Assembly (NCBI GenBank): GCA_013146195.2
Contig: CM028378.1
Location: forward strand, 36,182,227 to 36,246,226
Length of the DNA stretch: 64,000 bases
Origin: Codonopsis lanceolata
Taxonomy: Eukaryota; Streptophyta; Magnoliopsida; Asterales; Campanulaceae
Direction: 5' to 3'
The translations under genes were made by a program, and so were the position numbers. How positions within the stretch are numbered: the first letter of the stretch is position 1; every line of letters starts with the position of its first letter. Shown piece after piece: positions 21,427 through 30,420 of the stretch. The notes beneath the pieces are model-generated. The model did no database searches and was not told where the DNA came from. It saw only the letters and a list, made by a program, of their open reading frames with translations.

Positions 21427-21787
21427 TCTCAATTTCTTAAAGTTTTTTTTGTTCATACCGGTAGACTTAGATTTATACTTACCAGGAGACGTCATTTACC
21501 CTCTAGCGGAAGACTTAAAGGTCAGTATCTCTACTTAGTCTATTTTAGCGAAAAAGGTTTTCTAAACAAAAAGGGGGTCAAGCGTAAAATCTTTCTACTT
21601 CGAAAATATCTTAAGTTCCCGCTTTTGCGCTAAATTTTTTCTTTAAATAGACCTTGAACCGCCCTTTCCAAAACTTTACGAAAACTCTTTGTCCAAATAT
21701 TTCTCTCTCTACTCAAACCCTCTCTCTCTCTGCTCTAAATTTGTTCCCTCAATTTCCAAATTATTCTTGCTTCTTAACTTCTCAACA
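21427..21787 (+). other. Region between pol and the extra ORF: purine tract and leader-like sequence
   Basis: It contains an A/G run AAAAAGGGGG (21568-21577) that could be a polypurine tract. From about 21690 it becomes a CT-rich leader ('ctctctctctgctc', 21720-21736). No LTR sequence similar to 14555-15778 is found here. Confidence 0.55.
21642..21650 (+). promoter_or_regulatory. Candidate internal TATA box
   Basis: TTTAAATAG lies about 140 bases before the ATG at 21788 and is followed by a CT-rich (Y-patch-like) leader, as in many plant promoters. Position and composition are suggestive only. Confidence 0.4.
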
Positions 21788-22199
21788 ATGGTATGCTCTT
21801 CATTACTCTCAGACTTCTATTCATTAATTCTTGTTTAATATTTCATCTATTAAGCTACTTGTTATGGAATTAATTATCGGCGTATAACGCCATTGTTGTT
21901 CTTCAAAACCTAGAAACTAACAGTCTTCTATATGCTTTGAGTACTTATTCTTTTAGAAAACATCTATTAATGTTTCTCTGGTTCGCTTAAACTAAACATT
22001 CAAGGGTTTCAAAATTTTTCATCGAAAATTTTCAATAATTTCAGAAAATTGAAATCTTTGCTTGTTTATCATATGAGGTAAAAAGCCCTAATTTATTATT
22101 GTATTCTTTCAGGTAAAATCCTCAAAATCAAATGTAATAGCGGGGAAGGAGTTGGACCACGAAAAAGACATCCCACCTAGTTTGGGCGTCAATTTACAG
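21788..22199 (+). CDS. 5' exons of an unidentified spliced ORF after pol (env-like position), incomplete
   Basis: An ATG (21788-21790) is followed at once by a consensus donor (ATG|GTATGC). An AT-rich intron follows with the acceptor TTCTTTCAG at 22104-22112. The next exon (22113-22199, 87 bp) reads VKSSKSNVIAGKELDHEKDI and then PPSLGVNLQ in frame with the ATG, and ends at a possible donor CAG|GTACCC. The sequence then enters the N run. An extra ORF between RNase H and the 3' LTR is known in Sireviruses, sometimes called env-like. Whether this is that ORF, a captured host gene or an unrelated gene cannot be decided, and the peptide is not recognisable. No membrane or signal segment is visible in the 30 codons present. 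Confidence 0.4.
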
Positions 22200-22225
22200 G
22201 TACCCTCCTTTTCCACATGCGCTTT

Positions 22226-22325
22226 NNNNNNNNNNNNNNNNNNNNNNNNNNNNNNNNNNNNNNNNNNNNNNNNNNNNNNNNNNNNNNNNNNNNNNNNNNN
22301 NNNNNNNNNNNNNNNNNNNNNNNNN
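22226..22325. other. Assembly gap (100 N)
   Basis: Exactly 100 unknown bases, a typical placeholder for a gap of unknown size. The two flanks may not be adjacent in the genome. Confidence 0.98.
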
Positions 22326-23382
22326 TCGAACGTTTTCACTTAAAGAGTCAACCTGTCAAAATTAATGCATAAAATTGTTATTTTATTACTAATGGATTAC
22401 TAAAATTATCATTTTCTTAAAAAGTTTGACTTTCAAACTCTCTTTATTCTAATAAGAAGTATATTTTTCAAATATGAACTTTTATGTGAAAACGGTGAGA
22501 ATATTTATTTTCCTTTCATTTTTCTAAAATAAAATAAATCTATGAAACATTAAAAAAAATCTAAATATCAATATATTTTTTTGTTATGAAAGGACTTTCC
22601 ATATCAAATTGTAGATTCATTCTTTAGGAATTAGGCCAGCCTTAGCCCACAAATTCTTTTCAATAACCAATTGTTTGCAAACGGAACAAATTAAATACCC
22701 CGTGAATAAAAGTTGGTAAAAACTTACGTAAGATGGTCTTATGTATATTTTTGTAAGCATGAATCATTTATCCAATCATCGACTCACCGTATATTAATGT
22801 ATTGAGCTATGTTATGGATTTCATCTACGAATTAAGCTCCGCATAAATCCGCTCTACATAAAGTTAAGTGAACCAATATACAAGCATACATTAGCGACCA
22901 AGAAAAGACTTGAAATAAGATATTATAATTAACACAATTAAAAAACGCTTGATTTATGTTTTTTAAAGTTCAATTTTCATCCACCACAAGCGTCTTCGAA
23001 ACTAAAATTTTAAAAACAAATTAAAGATTATAATTGACATATGTCATGATTTAAAGTTGTGTTATAAAAATTACACCGTTGATTAACGAAATATTTTACT
23101 CTTTTAATGCCCTCAATATGATGTCAAAGTGATTGAGTCAACTAACTTTTCTATTTTACAAATAAACACATATTAGACAATTGACTTGAAAAACAAAACC
23201 AAAAAAAGAAAGAGAGAATTATTTTAAACGCCCCAAAAATAAATAGAGGACTATTTTTTGGGACGTGAAGAAAGTATAGTAGCATGCCCTATTGTTCTTC
23301 AAAGAGTCTCTTGTTAGATCTTGCACATATTAAGAAACAAATTAATTTCATTAATATTACGATGCTTATAAAATAAGTAGTA
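22326..23382. other. AT-rich spacer with a MITE remnant
   Basis: About 22334-22460 contains 'aaagagtcaacctg', 'ttactaatggattact' and 'aaagtttgactttcaaactc', the reverse of the MITE fragment at 6578-6698. The rest (to 23382) is AT-rich with no gene. Confidence 0.5.
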
Positions 23383-23461
23383 CTCCCTCCGCTTTTATCA
23401 AAGAGTCAATTATATTATTTCAGAGATGCTTCACTTTTAATTAAAAAGCCTGTTTTTAAAA

Positions 23462-24459
23462 GGTCAAATTACTTTTTACCCCCAAAATTTCCACTAAATC
23501 CCGCTTACCACCAAACTAATGTTGTCTCACTTTAGCATTCAAGGTTGTCATTTGTCCCATTTAACCTCCTCCCCCGCCGGGCCATTTAAATCCCGCACGT
23601 GATCTTCACGGCGAAAGGTTATTTTTACCTATTGTTCCCCTCAAACTCACCACCATCTCGCACATTCAAATCGAAAACTCGCCTATCGCCAACAAGAGCC
23701 TTAAACCTTTCAACAAAGCAAATCCACTCAATCAACGAAACAAAGAAAAAACCTCGCAGTAAAACCTCAACTTCTTAAACCTCAACCCTCGATCCCTCCC
23801 CAAACCGTATTCGATCCTTCAAAATACCCTCGGTTCTAATAGCCTCGAGAAAATATACGATTCGAGCAAAAACCTAGCCTCGCTCGTCCCTCATGTTGAA
23901 GTGAGTTGACCGATCCGAAGCGATCTCCAATTTCCCAAAATGAGGCCCATTCGACCAGCCTTCACCGAAGTTCTCTTGTTGGTACTTTCATGGCCTGAAG
24001 GACCTGGCTGCTTGAACCACGCCTTTCCGCCGGCCGAAGTCATCAGGTGGAGCTGATAGTTGATATCATCGTTATACACGAAAATTACCAAACAAGCCCT
24101 CCGTGTGTGATTGTAGTAGTTGGCTAAAGAGGTGGAGGCAGAGATAAGAAGGAATATAAATGTTATTCTATCGCACTAACGAGTTTCCCTGCCTAAAAAG
24201 TGACGACGGGAGAGTGGTGAGGGCCAAGATTTGGATGATTAAATTTCAGAGAGTGTGTGTGAGAGAGTTCTATTAAAAGACGACAAAGAACCCCGCACGT
24301 GAAGACCACATGCGATTTAACGAAGCTTTCTAACGATAACCCGAGTGAGGAGGTTAAATGGGACAAATGGCAACCTTGAATGCTAAAGTGGGACAAACCT
24401 TAGTTTAGGTGGTAAACCGGGATTTGGTGGAAATTTTGGGGGTAAAAAGTAATTTGGCC
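23462..24459. mobile_element. Pack-MULE-like TIR element (998 bp)
   Basis: The TIRs are about 170-200 bp: left GGTCAAATTACTTTTTACCC, and right, read inward, GGCCAAATTACTTTTTACCC. They continue together through 'ccccaaaatttccac', 'aaatcccg', 'cactttagcattcaaggttg', 'catttgtcccatttaacctcctc' and 'cacgtg(a/c)(t/g)' words. The flanks are AT-rich 9-mers (TTTTTAAAA and TTTAAAAAA), compatible with an imperfect target duplication. The interior is GC-richer and gene-like, with no transposase. The same TIR family occurs at 60851-62208 and as fragments near 51915 and 57880. Confidence 0.75.
23891..24091 (-). pseudogene. Unidentified gene-like fragment inside the Pack-MULE
   Basis: A 66-codon - strand ORF (YNDDINYQLHLMTSAGGKAW, then FKQPGPSGHES) of balanced composition. 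I do not recognise the family. It is unlike the AT-rich surroundings and lies between the TIRs, so it is probably a captured exon piece. No splice sites or start context can be trusted. Confidence 0.3.
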
Positions 24460-24649
24460 TTTAAAAAATTATGCTATTTTTTTATAACATTTCATCTTTA
24501 CCATTTACTTCTATTGTAAGCACATTGATTGTCCTTAAATATTTTTGTAATTATGGCTAACTTCAATGACATCAACGCATCCTTTTAATAATTAGATTTT
24601 TTAAATATAGACTCTTTGAGTTGAACGGATTCCGTTTCTAAATAAATTG

Positions 24650-24868
24650 TTTTTTTTTTTGACTGCTTCAAAATAATTATCCTATTTAAAACTTTTTTAG
24701 AAAAATATTTTTACCCTTTACCTTTACTATTTCTAACTATTTTAATTATAATCATATGTTTAAGGATATTAAAAGAAATCACACATTATATCAATATTTA
24801 TATTACATTCAATTATTTTTTAAGCGGTGTCAAATCAAATAAGATGATTATTTGAAAACGGAGGGAGA
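24650..24868. mobile_element. Degenerate Stowaway-like MITE
   Basis: The right end 'gatgattatttgaaaacggagggag' and left 'gcttcaaaataattatcctattt' are inverse-complementary in outline. The interior words 'tttaattataatcatat', 'aaagaaatcacacatta' and 'tcaatatttatatt' match the Stowaway family of 3893-4148. The left border is uncertain. Confidence 0.5.
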
Positions 24869-24995
24869 AGTAAATAAGTTTCAAAAAAGAAAAATTTAGA
24901 AAGAACAAAAAAGGGAAGATAATTGTGTTGAAGGAAAAAGGGAAAGCTTAATTAAGGACCAGGGGCAAAGACGGTAAGTAACCATTTGAAGAAGG

Positions 24996-25005
24996 TTTAA
25001 ATAAG
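24996..25005 (+). promoter_or_regulatory. TATA-like box of the 25175 gene
   Basis: TTTAAATAAG about 175 bases before the ATG. With a start site 25-35 bases downstream the leader would be about 145 bases. Confidence 0.45.
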
Positions 25006-25174
25006 AGAGTCCGCACAAGGCCACAATCTATGTCTCTGTTTACGAATTTCATTACCTTCACCAAGAACAAGAAGGACTAAAGTCAATCTCAGTACCATCA
25101 AAATCATTAGTAGCCTGACACAAGAAAAACTGAAAAAGTACATGCAATAGGAAAAAACCGGTCGCCCCATCACC

Positions 25175-25501
25175 ATGTCGTCCAATAAGTCTCAGTCTAG
25201 CGGCCGGATATGCTTGTGCTCGCCTACCAACCACCCGGGTTCATTCCGTTGCAGTCTCCACAGAGGGTCTAGTAGAAGGTTCGGTGCGGGTAGACCAACG
25301 TCAACGGCGGCGGCTCAACTCAATACGTCTAAATTGAGTCTTGTGAAGGCGTTTCTCATGCAGATCATCAAGCCGTCCAGCCATGATCTGCAGAGGAGGA
25401 GGAATTTCAAGCCCAAGCCTACCAGGTTCTGCGTTATGATGAAGAATAACAATAAAAATAATAACACCACCAGTAGTGGTAATCAGATGGCGGTTTCTTA
25501 A
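25175..25501 (+). CDS. Small plant serine-rich-family protein (CSPTxHPGSFRC motif), 108 aa
   Basis: An intronless ORF with a good start context (caccATGTC). Residues 13-29 read CLCSPTNHPGSFRCSLH, the hallmark of a plant-specific family. I remember it from Arabidopsis as serine-rich protein-like (At5g25280/At5g11090) and shorter relatives such as At1g67910. Residues 56-88 form the second conserved block, SLVKAFLMQIIKPSSHDLQR followed by RRNFKPKPTRFCVM. It aligns with the C-terminus of the 210-aa protein at 43401-44033. This copy lacks that protein's ~100-residue Ser-rich N-terminus and has a short Asn/Ser tail instead. There is no signal peptide or membrane segment. The Cys/His spacing could bind a metal, but the biochemical function of the family is unknown to me. 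Codon use and an undisturbed frame among TE debris support a real gene. Confidence 0.85.
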   Translation: MSSNKSQSSGRICLCSPTNHPGSFRCSLHRGSSRRFGAGRPTSTAAAQLNTSKLSLVKAFLMQIIKPSSHDLQRRRNFKPKPTRFCVMMKNNNKNNNTTSSGNQMAVS

Positions 25502-26162
25502 ATTAGATCAAAATTGAAAGAGGAATTACTGTTCCTCTCCCTCTCTGTTTTTTTCCCAACTCTCTAATTAGGACGACTGTAATTATGTGATAGCTGCGAC
25601 AATGGGGATTTTTTACTCCATTTTAATTTCGTATGCATTTGGATTTCTATGGCTGATGTTTTTGGAAAACAGTTATGGAATTCAATCTCTTGAGTGCTTT
25701 TGGTGTTATTTGATTTTAATTTTCTTAGGGCCTTCGTTTTGAAAAAAAAGTTAGAGTAAAGTCAAGGCCTTTATACTTTTTGTCTTAATAATTTATTTAT
25801 GAGAAAAAAAATTAAAAAAATATATTATATTACGTATATTTTCTATTAAACAAATCTCAATAATCCGACACATCGAGTTTGGCTCGAACTAACATCTGTA
25901 AAACAGTAATCTGAATTTTTCTTGAAACTTATAAGTTTGTAGTTATAGAAATAAAATTCATTATATCTTAAGTTGTTAAAATGAAAATGGTGTGTTGATT
26001 GGCTCTTTGGACAAAAACACTTAATTATTACTTCATTCGTTCCTAAATTACTATGTTAAATTGATTATTTTTAAAATTAATTTTTGATTTAAACACGCAA
26101 TTCGTAGCATTTTTTTGAAAAAGATAAAAATTGCACGTTGATTTTTTTATTATAAATTACTA
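25502..26162. other. 3' flank of the gene and AT-rich spacer
   Basis: The first ~250 bases are probably 3' UTR and terminator of the 25175 gene, but no clear AATAAA was found. The rest is AT-rich spacer. The stretch 26030-26100 ('cattcgttcctaaattactat') looks like another eroded MITE end. Confidence 0.4.
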
Positions 26163-26413
26163 CCTTCATTCCTAAATTATCGTTCTAGTTGATCCGGCAT
26201 ACGGATTAAGAGAAAAATAATTAATTTGATTATTTATATTGGTTTAATATATAGTTTAATTTTAAAGCCTATGTGTACATAGTCCTTAATTAAAGTAGAA
26301 TGAAAAAATAAGGATAAAGTGGTAAAGGTGATGTTCTAAAAATATATGTTTCAAATTGAATAATTATTTTAGAATAGATAAAAAATAAAAAAAGATATAA
26401 TTAGAGTCGGTGG
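26163..26413 (+). mobile_element. Older Stowaway-family MITE
   Basis: It follows TA with CCTTCATTCCTAAATTATCG and TTCTAGTT, then 'gatttgattatttatattggtttaat' (26226 on), 'aaagcctatgtgtacat', 'aaagtagaatgaaaaaat' and 'gataaagtggtaaaggtgatgttctaaaaa', all shared with 47069-47302 and the inverse of 3893-4148. The right end is decayed. Confidence 0.7.
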
Positions 26414-26690
26414 GAAATATACTTTTTTCTTTCACATATATGAATACATTAGGTTTGCAGCGTTCCTTGTTGACTCTGTCCTTCCTCACGCAATTCAAAT
26501 TTCACTTTTTCTTTAAAACACTTCTAATGTTTCGAATGACTTGTTCTGAGGATTTATGGTTAAGTGTTTGTTTGGTAATTGGTGGAATGTTTTGATCTAA
26601 ATATTGGTAAAAAATATAACGTTTTTTAAAAAGTATTTTAATGTAATATTTTAAAAATATGTTGCATTTACAACAACTCTAATTATAAAA
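26414..26690. other. AT-rich spacer
   Basis: No gene. It contains the left target duplication (26683-26690) of the next element. Confidence 0.5.
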
Positions 26691-27038
26691 GGATTAAATA
26701 ATTATTTGGTCCCTAAACTATCCACAATTTATGCGTTTGGTCTGTGATTTTCGAAATATGTTTGGTCCTTAAACTTGGTTTTTACTAAGAGATTTCCCCC
26801 ATGGGGTTATCGTCATTTTAGTCAAAATTTATTTAAAATCTCAATTTTGTCTTTACCTTCATTGATAATTCAAAGCTTTTTAAACTAAAACCAAAAAATA
26901 TAATAAAATTTCATCTCTCTTCTAAACTCTATCGCTCTCTCTTCCTCCCTCGCTTCTATTGTTCTACACCCAAACCTAAGGACCGAGAGTAAGAGAGAGA
27001 GAGTATGAAGGAATAGGAGAGAGAGAAATAGTTAAAAC

Positions 27039-27248
27039 TCATCGACGATATACTCCTGGATCTCTTTCCCCACGGTAACGATTCCTCCTTTCGCTACTCG
27101 AACATGGTACGTAGTATTTAATAACGACACCTCGGTTTGGGAAAACCTTACCCTGGAAGTTAAGGGACTCGACCATGGTTGGTAGGTCATCAAGATTTTC
27201 TATTACGGGCATTGTTGGTGGGCCATCAAGCTTATCGGATACGGGCAT
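27039..27248 (-). pseudogene. Unidentified fragment inside the Pack-MULE
   Basis: A 69-codon ORF containing the twice-repeated word P-T-M-P/V and the segment ESLNFQGKVFPNRGVVIKYY. No family is recognised. Its location between TIRs and its GC-richer composition suggest captured exon material. Confidence 0.3.
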
Positions 27249-27735
27249 GGTGATGGTGCATAATGAATTGCTCAGAAAGTAAACATTTCATTTCGGGACC
27301 TTAAGCAAATGAAGAAGTTGAAATTTCTTGATTTGGACAGCGTTTTTGCTAACACTAACATGGATAAAGGTAAAGAATGAAATTTTGATACATTTTTGAC
27401 AAAAGGGATCGATTTATCAATACATAATTATAAGTATTGAGAAGGGGAAGAACATTATTTGCTTGCAATTTTGCCTAACCGATTGAGGGTTTAGGTTTTT
27501 TGCGGGGTTTTGGCAGTGAAGTGGGTAGGTTGGCCAGGGGTATCGAGAGCGGGAAAGGCTCATGCCATAGATTCTAACATCTTCTTTTTAATGCATCATA
27601 GCTTCAGGTCCTCCACCTCCTTCTAGCGTTTCTCACATCCAAATCGTTTATAACCAATCAATCCCGATCCTTTTTTTTTTTACAATGTCGTTTTCGAACC
27701 GCTCCACCTCCATTTCGCTCACCTAGATTCGACAA

Positions 27736-27927
27736 TTGAAGCCCAACTCTATCTCATTCTCAGGAGACCATTCGACCTCCTCGCGATCTATTCCTCGGCT
27801 CCATCACCGTTTCTTCAATCCATCTCTAACCCCAAAATCCAAAATGGTTTCATTAGACGGAGTTTTGATTTCAAATCTAAAAGGAAGAAGCGGAAGCCTC
27901 CACATGAGAATATGCTTTGGATTATGA
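27736..27927 (+). pseudogene. Second unidentified fragment inside the Pack-MULE
   Basis: A 63-codon Ser-rich ORF (MKPNSISFSGDHSTSSRSIP...). The other strand is also open at 27815-28000. Not recognised. It may be 5' UTR/exon material from a host gene. Confidence 0.25.
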
Positions 27928-28210
27928 GGTTCTCGGTTTTTCTCCGTGGCATGGTGATAGTTCTCTCACCATCGTTACATTCATTTCCACGGGAAGCCAT
28001 TAGAGATCCAAGCCAATCAATTTTGATTCAGATAGTGAGAAGTCAAGGTAAGGGCAAAATTAGGATTTTAAATAAATTTTGATGGCAAAGTAACAGTGAG
28101 GGAATCTCTTAGCCTAGTTTAAGGACCAAACACATTTCGAAAAAGTTGGGGACCAAATGCATAATTTATGGATAGTTCAGGGATCAAATAATTATTTAAT
28201 CCTTATAAAA

Positions 28211-28552
28211 ATTACGTTTTGAAATAGTTTTCTCAGCCGTATTTACAAGAAAAAAATTACGTGTATTTTAAAAACGATTTGTTTTGAAAAACGAGGCCTA
28301 ACTCAGGAATGTTTTTATTTTTTTAATGACACTTCATCAAGCATTCAGGTTAATGAATGATTCGGTGCATTCAAAGCAAAACTCTCACACCCATTAGTAT
28401 GTTTGGATACCTCAATTTTATGGTTTAGAATATGAATTGGATCTCCAAAATCAATTTAATCGTTTGGGAACCATTACCGGAAATGACTAGTTGTTAACCA
28501 CCACTACTATATGTTATACCCTTCGTCCCAAATTAATTGTGTTGTTTGAACC
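28211..28552. other. Spacer with an eroded MITE end
   Basis: About 28519-28552 ('cttcgtcccaaattaattgtgttgtttgaa') looks like a Stowaway left end interrupted by the next element. Otherwise nothing is seen. Confidence 0.45.
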
Positions 28553-29525
28553 TGTAACGCCCCGGAACTTTACGTGATCGTCTAGCCAATATGATAAGCC
28601 TTAACGTGGAAGACTTTTTATGCCTGGGTAGGCTAAGGTAAGGTCGATACCCTTGGGATGTTCGATTTACGCTCGTTAGCGTGTTAGAGTCTCTATTGCG
28701 CGATTTAGCATTGTTGGGAACTCGACTCAGTAGAGTGTTATCTTCCTTAATTATTGTTTACGGTCTTTGAGATATCCTAGGTCTTCGTGTACTTGTTTGA
28801 ATAAATTTTATATCCTTATAATCATGTTTATAACCTTACATGTGGTCACGATGTTCAAAGTATAGTCGCCGTCATATGTTTGATTTCGTGGATTCGCATA
28901 TCGTTAACGTATCACCTTTGGTACTTTGGTAGCGCTTAATTTTGGTTTGACATTGGGTATGTGTTTGTGAAACTTCATTAGGCTTCTAACAGGTTTTAAA
29001 ACAAGTATGTATTTGTTCGCTCGTTGTTGCGATCATGGGTTGTCCTATGTAGTTTCGTCCGTCGTTGTAGATAGCATGCGGAATTACGGACCGATTTTGG
29101 TACGCGTCTGAATAGTTTCGATTGAGGAACCCTCGAGAAAAAAAATTGGTTTGGGGTTTTAAGGCTTCTACTTAGGACATTTACGTGAGAGTGGCGGGGA
29201 GAAGAAATCGCTGCTTCGTGCTCGAACGGTGTTTAAACCTGAGCCATCGCAAGTTACAAGTTGGGCCCAGTATGATCATCTTGTAGCTACACCTAGCAAA
29301 TGAGCAGCAGGTGACGAGAGTGCTGCTGATTTTTTATTTTTTATTCATTTCCTATTCTACCCTCACTAAACCCCCTCTAAACCCTTCCTAACCTCTCATA
29401 CTTAGTCATAATCATGTCCTAACATGTTTGGGTAGTTAATTAGAGTTTGATTAGTGGTGGATTACATCTAATGATCACTAATTGTACCAAGGGAATTCCT
29501 AGTATGCCCTCTTTATGTGTGGAGG

Positions 29526-29533
29526 TATAAATA
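29526..29533 (+). promoter_or_regulatory. TATA box of the non-coding element
   Basis: TATAAATA followed by a leader-like sequence with 'agagagggagagagtctcc'. It is the best TATA match in the element. Confidence 0.5.
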
Positions 29534-29559
29534 CCCAAACCACTTAGGGAATTCAGAAA

Positions 29560-29763
29560 ATCCCTCATTTATTTCATCCATTTCATACGTATTAGAGAGG
29601 GAGAGAGTCTCCATGGAAGCTTGGAGCCCTAGCCTTCTTCTTCCTCCAATCCATGAAGATCCAACCGTTGGATGACCTTCAAACTTCGGATTCGTGAAGC
29701 CCTCGACGAGTAGAACAACTTCACCGATCGGATTTTGATTCTCTTGAGTTTTCACTCAAGCTA
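29560..29763 (+). ncRNA. Candidate first exon of a transcript from the non-coding element
   Basis: It lies 30-235 bases after the TATA box and ends CTCAAGCTAG|GTAAGC, a strong plant donor. A candidate acceptor, TTTTCCTTAG|ATTCGG, occurs at about 31900, which would give a ~2.1-kb intron. No coding frame is maintained. The start of transcription is inferred only. Confidence 0.3.
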
Positions 29764-29796
29764 GGTAAGCTACTAGACTCCTTCTTCTATTGATTT

Positions 29797-29856
29797 TGTG
29801 CTCATTGACCCTAAGGAAAACAAAGAGGCTTGCTATTTGAGGTCAATGAGTACACA
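29797..29856. repeat. Inverted repeat (stem-loop)
   Basis: CTCATTGACC (29801-29810) pairs with GGTCAATGAG (29841-29850), and the flanking TGTG/CACA extend the stem with a small bulge. The loop is 30 bases. Confidence 0.7.
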
Positions 29857-30169
29857 AGCATGTTGTGTGTGATTTTATTTTGAGTTTTTGATTTTTGATG
29901 GGTGAACTTGTTAGAAGCATGAATAGGATGCTTTCTATGTTTAATGAAGTATGTTATTAAGCTTCATTTTGTGAGTTTGGACTTGAGAATGATGAGTACA
30001 TAATTCCCTAGAAACCTAGGGTTTGATATGATGATTATGTAGTAAATGGGTTCTTGATTATATGAATGATTTTGAGGAATTTTATGGAATGTTATGAGTT
30101 GTTGGAATCACACATGTTATAGATTTAAGGTTTAGAAGTATACTTGATGAACTTCCATTTTGGTTGTGA

Positions 30170-30420
30170 GCATGAAAAATGAATCAACACAATGGATTAC
30201 ATGTTTGAATGTTTCGTTTGACTTTTAAGAATAGAGTTGACTTTCATGCATATAAGAGTATGATGCTATCTAATTCATGAATTTTCGGTTGTGAGTATGA
30301 ATGATGAATTATCACTATGGATTACATGATAAAAATGTAACGTTTGACTTTAATGGAATATGTTGACTTTCATGTATAGAAGAGTATGTTGTTCAACTCT
30401 AATTCATGAATTTAAGGTTT
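30170..30420. repeat. Two-unit tandem repeat, ~125 bp
   Basis: Two successive units share 'gtgag(c/t)atga', 'atggattacatg', 'cgtttgactttaa', 'gttgactttcatg(c/t)ata', 'agagtatg' and 'aattcatgaattt'. Diverged, inside the non-coding element. Confidence 0.65.

Larger units (their letters stand above)
14555..22225 (+). mobile_element. Sirevirus-like Ty1/copia retrotransposon, 3' end lost in the scaffold gap
   Basis: The order is: long 5' LTR (14555-15778), primer-binding site, an extended gag with zinc knuckle, acidic linker and coiled coil, then protease, integrase, reverse transcriptase, RNase H, and a further ORF with an intron. The long LTR, the long coiled-coil gag, the protease motif WYLDSGCSRHM and an extra ORF after pol fit the Sirevirus (SIRE/Maximus) lineage; this is inference. 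No 3' LTR is visible before the N run. Many stops and frame changes, including a TAG in the integrase region and a TGA in the reverse transcriptase, make it inactive. Two other copies lie at 37213-39364 (-) and 52302-57140 (+). Confidence 0.9.
23383..24638. mobile_element. Stowaway-like MITE split by a Pack-MULE
   Basis: The left part (23383-23461) starts after TA with CTCCCTCCGCTTTTATCAAA and GAGTC. The right part (24460-24638) ends 'tagactctttgagttgaacggattccg', whose inverse gives CGGAATCCGTTCAACTCAAA and GAGTC. The right part resembles 45440-45520 ('taattatgg', 'attagatttt(c/t)taaatat(a/g)gactcttt'), a second copy of the MITE. The insert is the element at 23462-24459. Confidence 0.65.
26691..28202. 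mobile_element. Pack-MULE-like TIR element (1512 bp)
   Basis: It is flanked by a perfect TTATAAAA (26683-26690 and 28203-28210). The TIRs exceed 100 bp: left GGATTAAATAATTATTTGGT and right, read inward, GGATTAAATAATTATTTGAT, followed on both sides by 'ccct(a/g)aactatcca', 'ttatgc(g/a)tttggtc' and 'tttggtccttaaac'. The interior (about 26890-28050) is gene-like with patches of balanced GC, several short ORFs on both strands and no transposase. Its TIR resembles 45632-47014 in plan ('taattatttggtcc') but not in full. Confidence 0.8.

Noticed and set aside
22109..22343. ORFs spanning the N run on both strands
   Set aside because: They exist only because N is not a stop. Nothing can be inferred across the gap.
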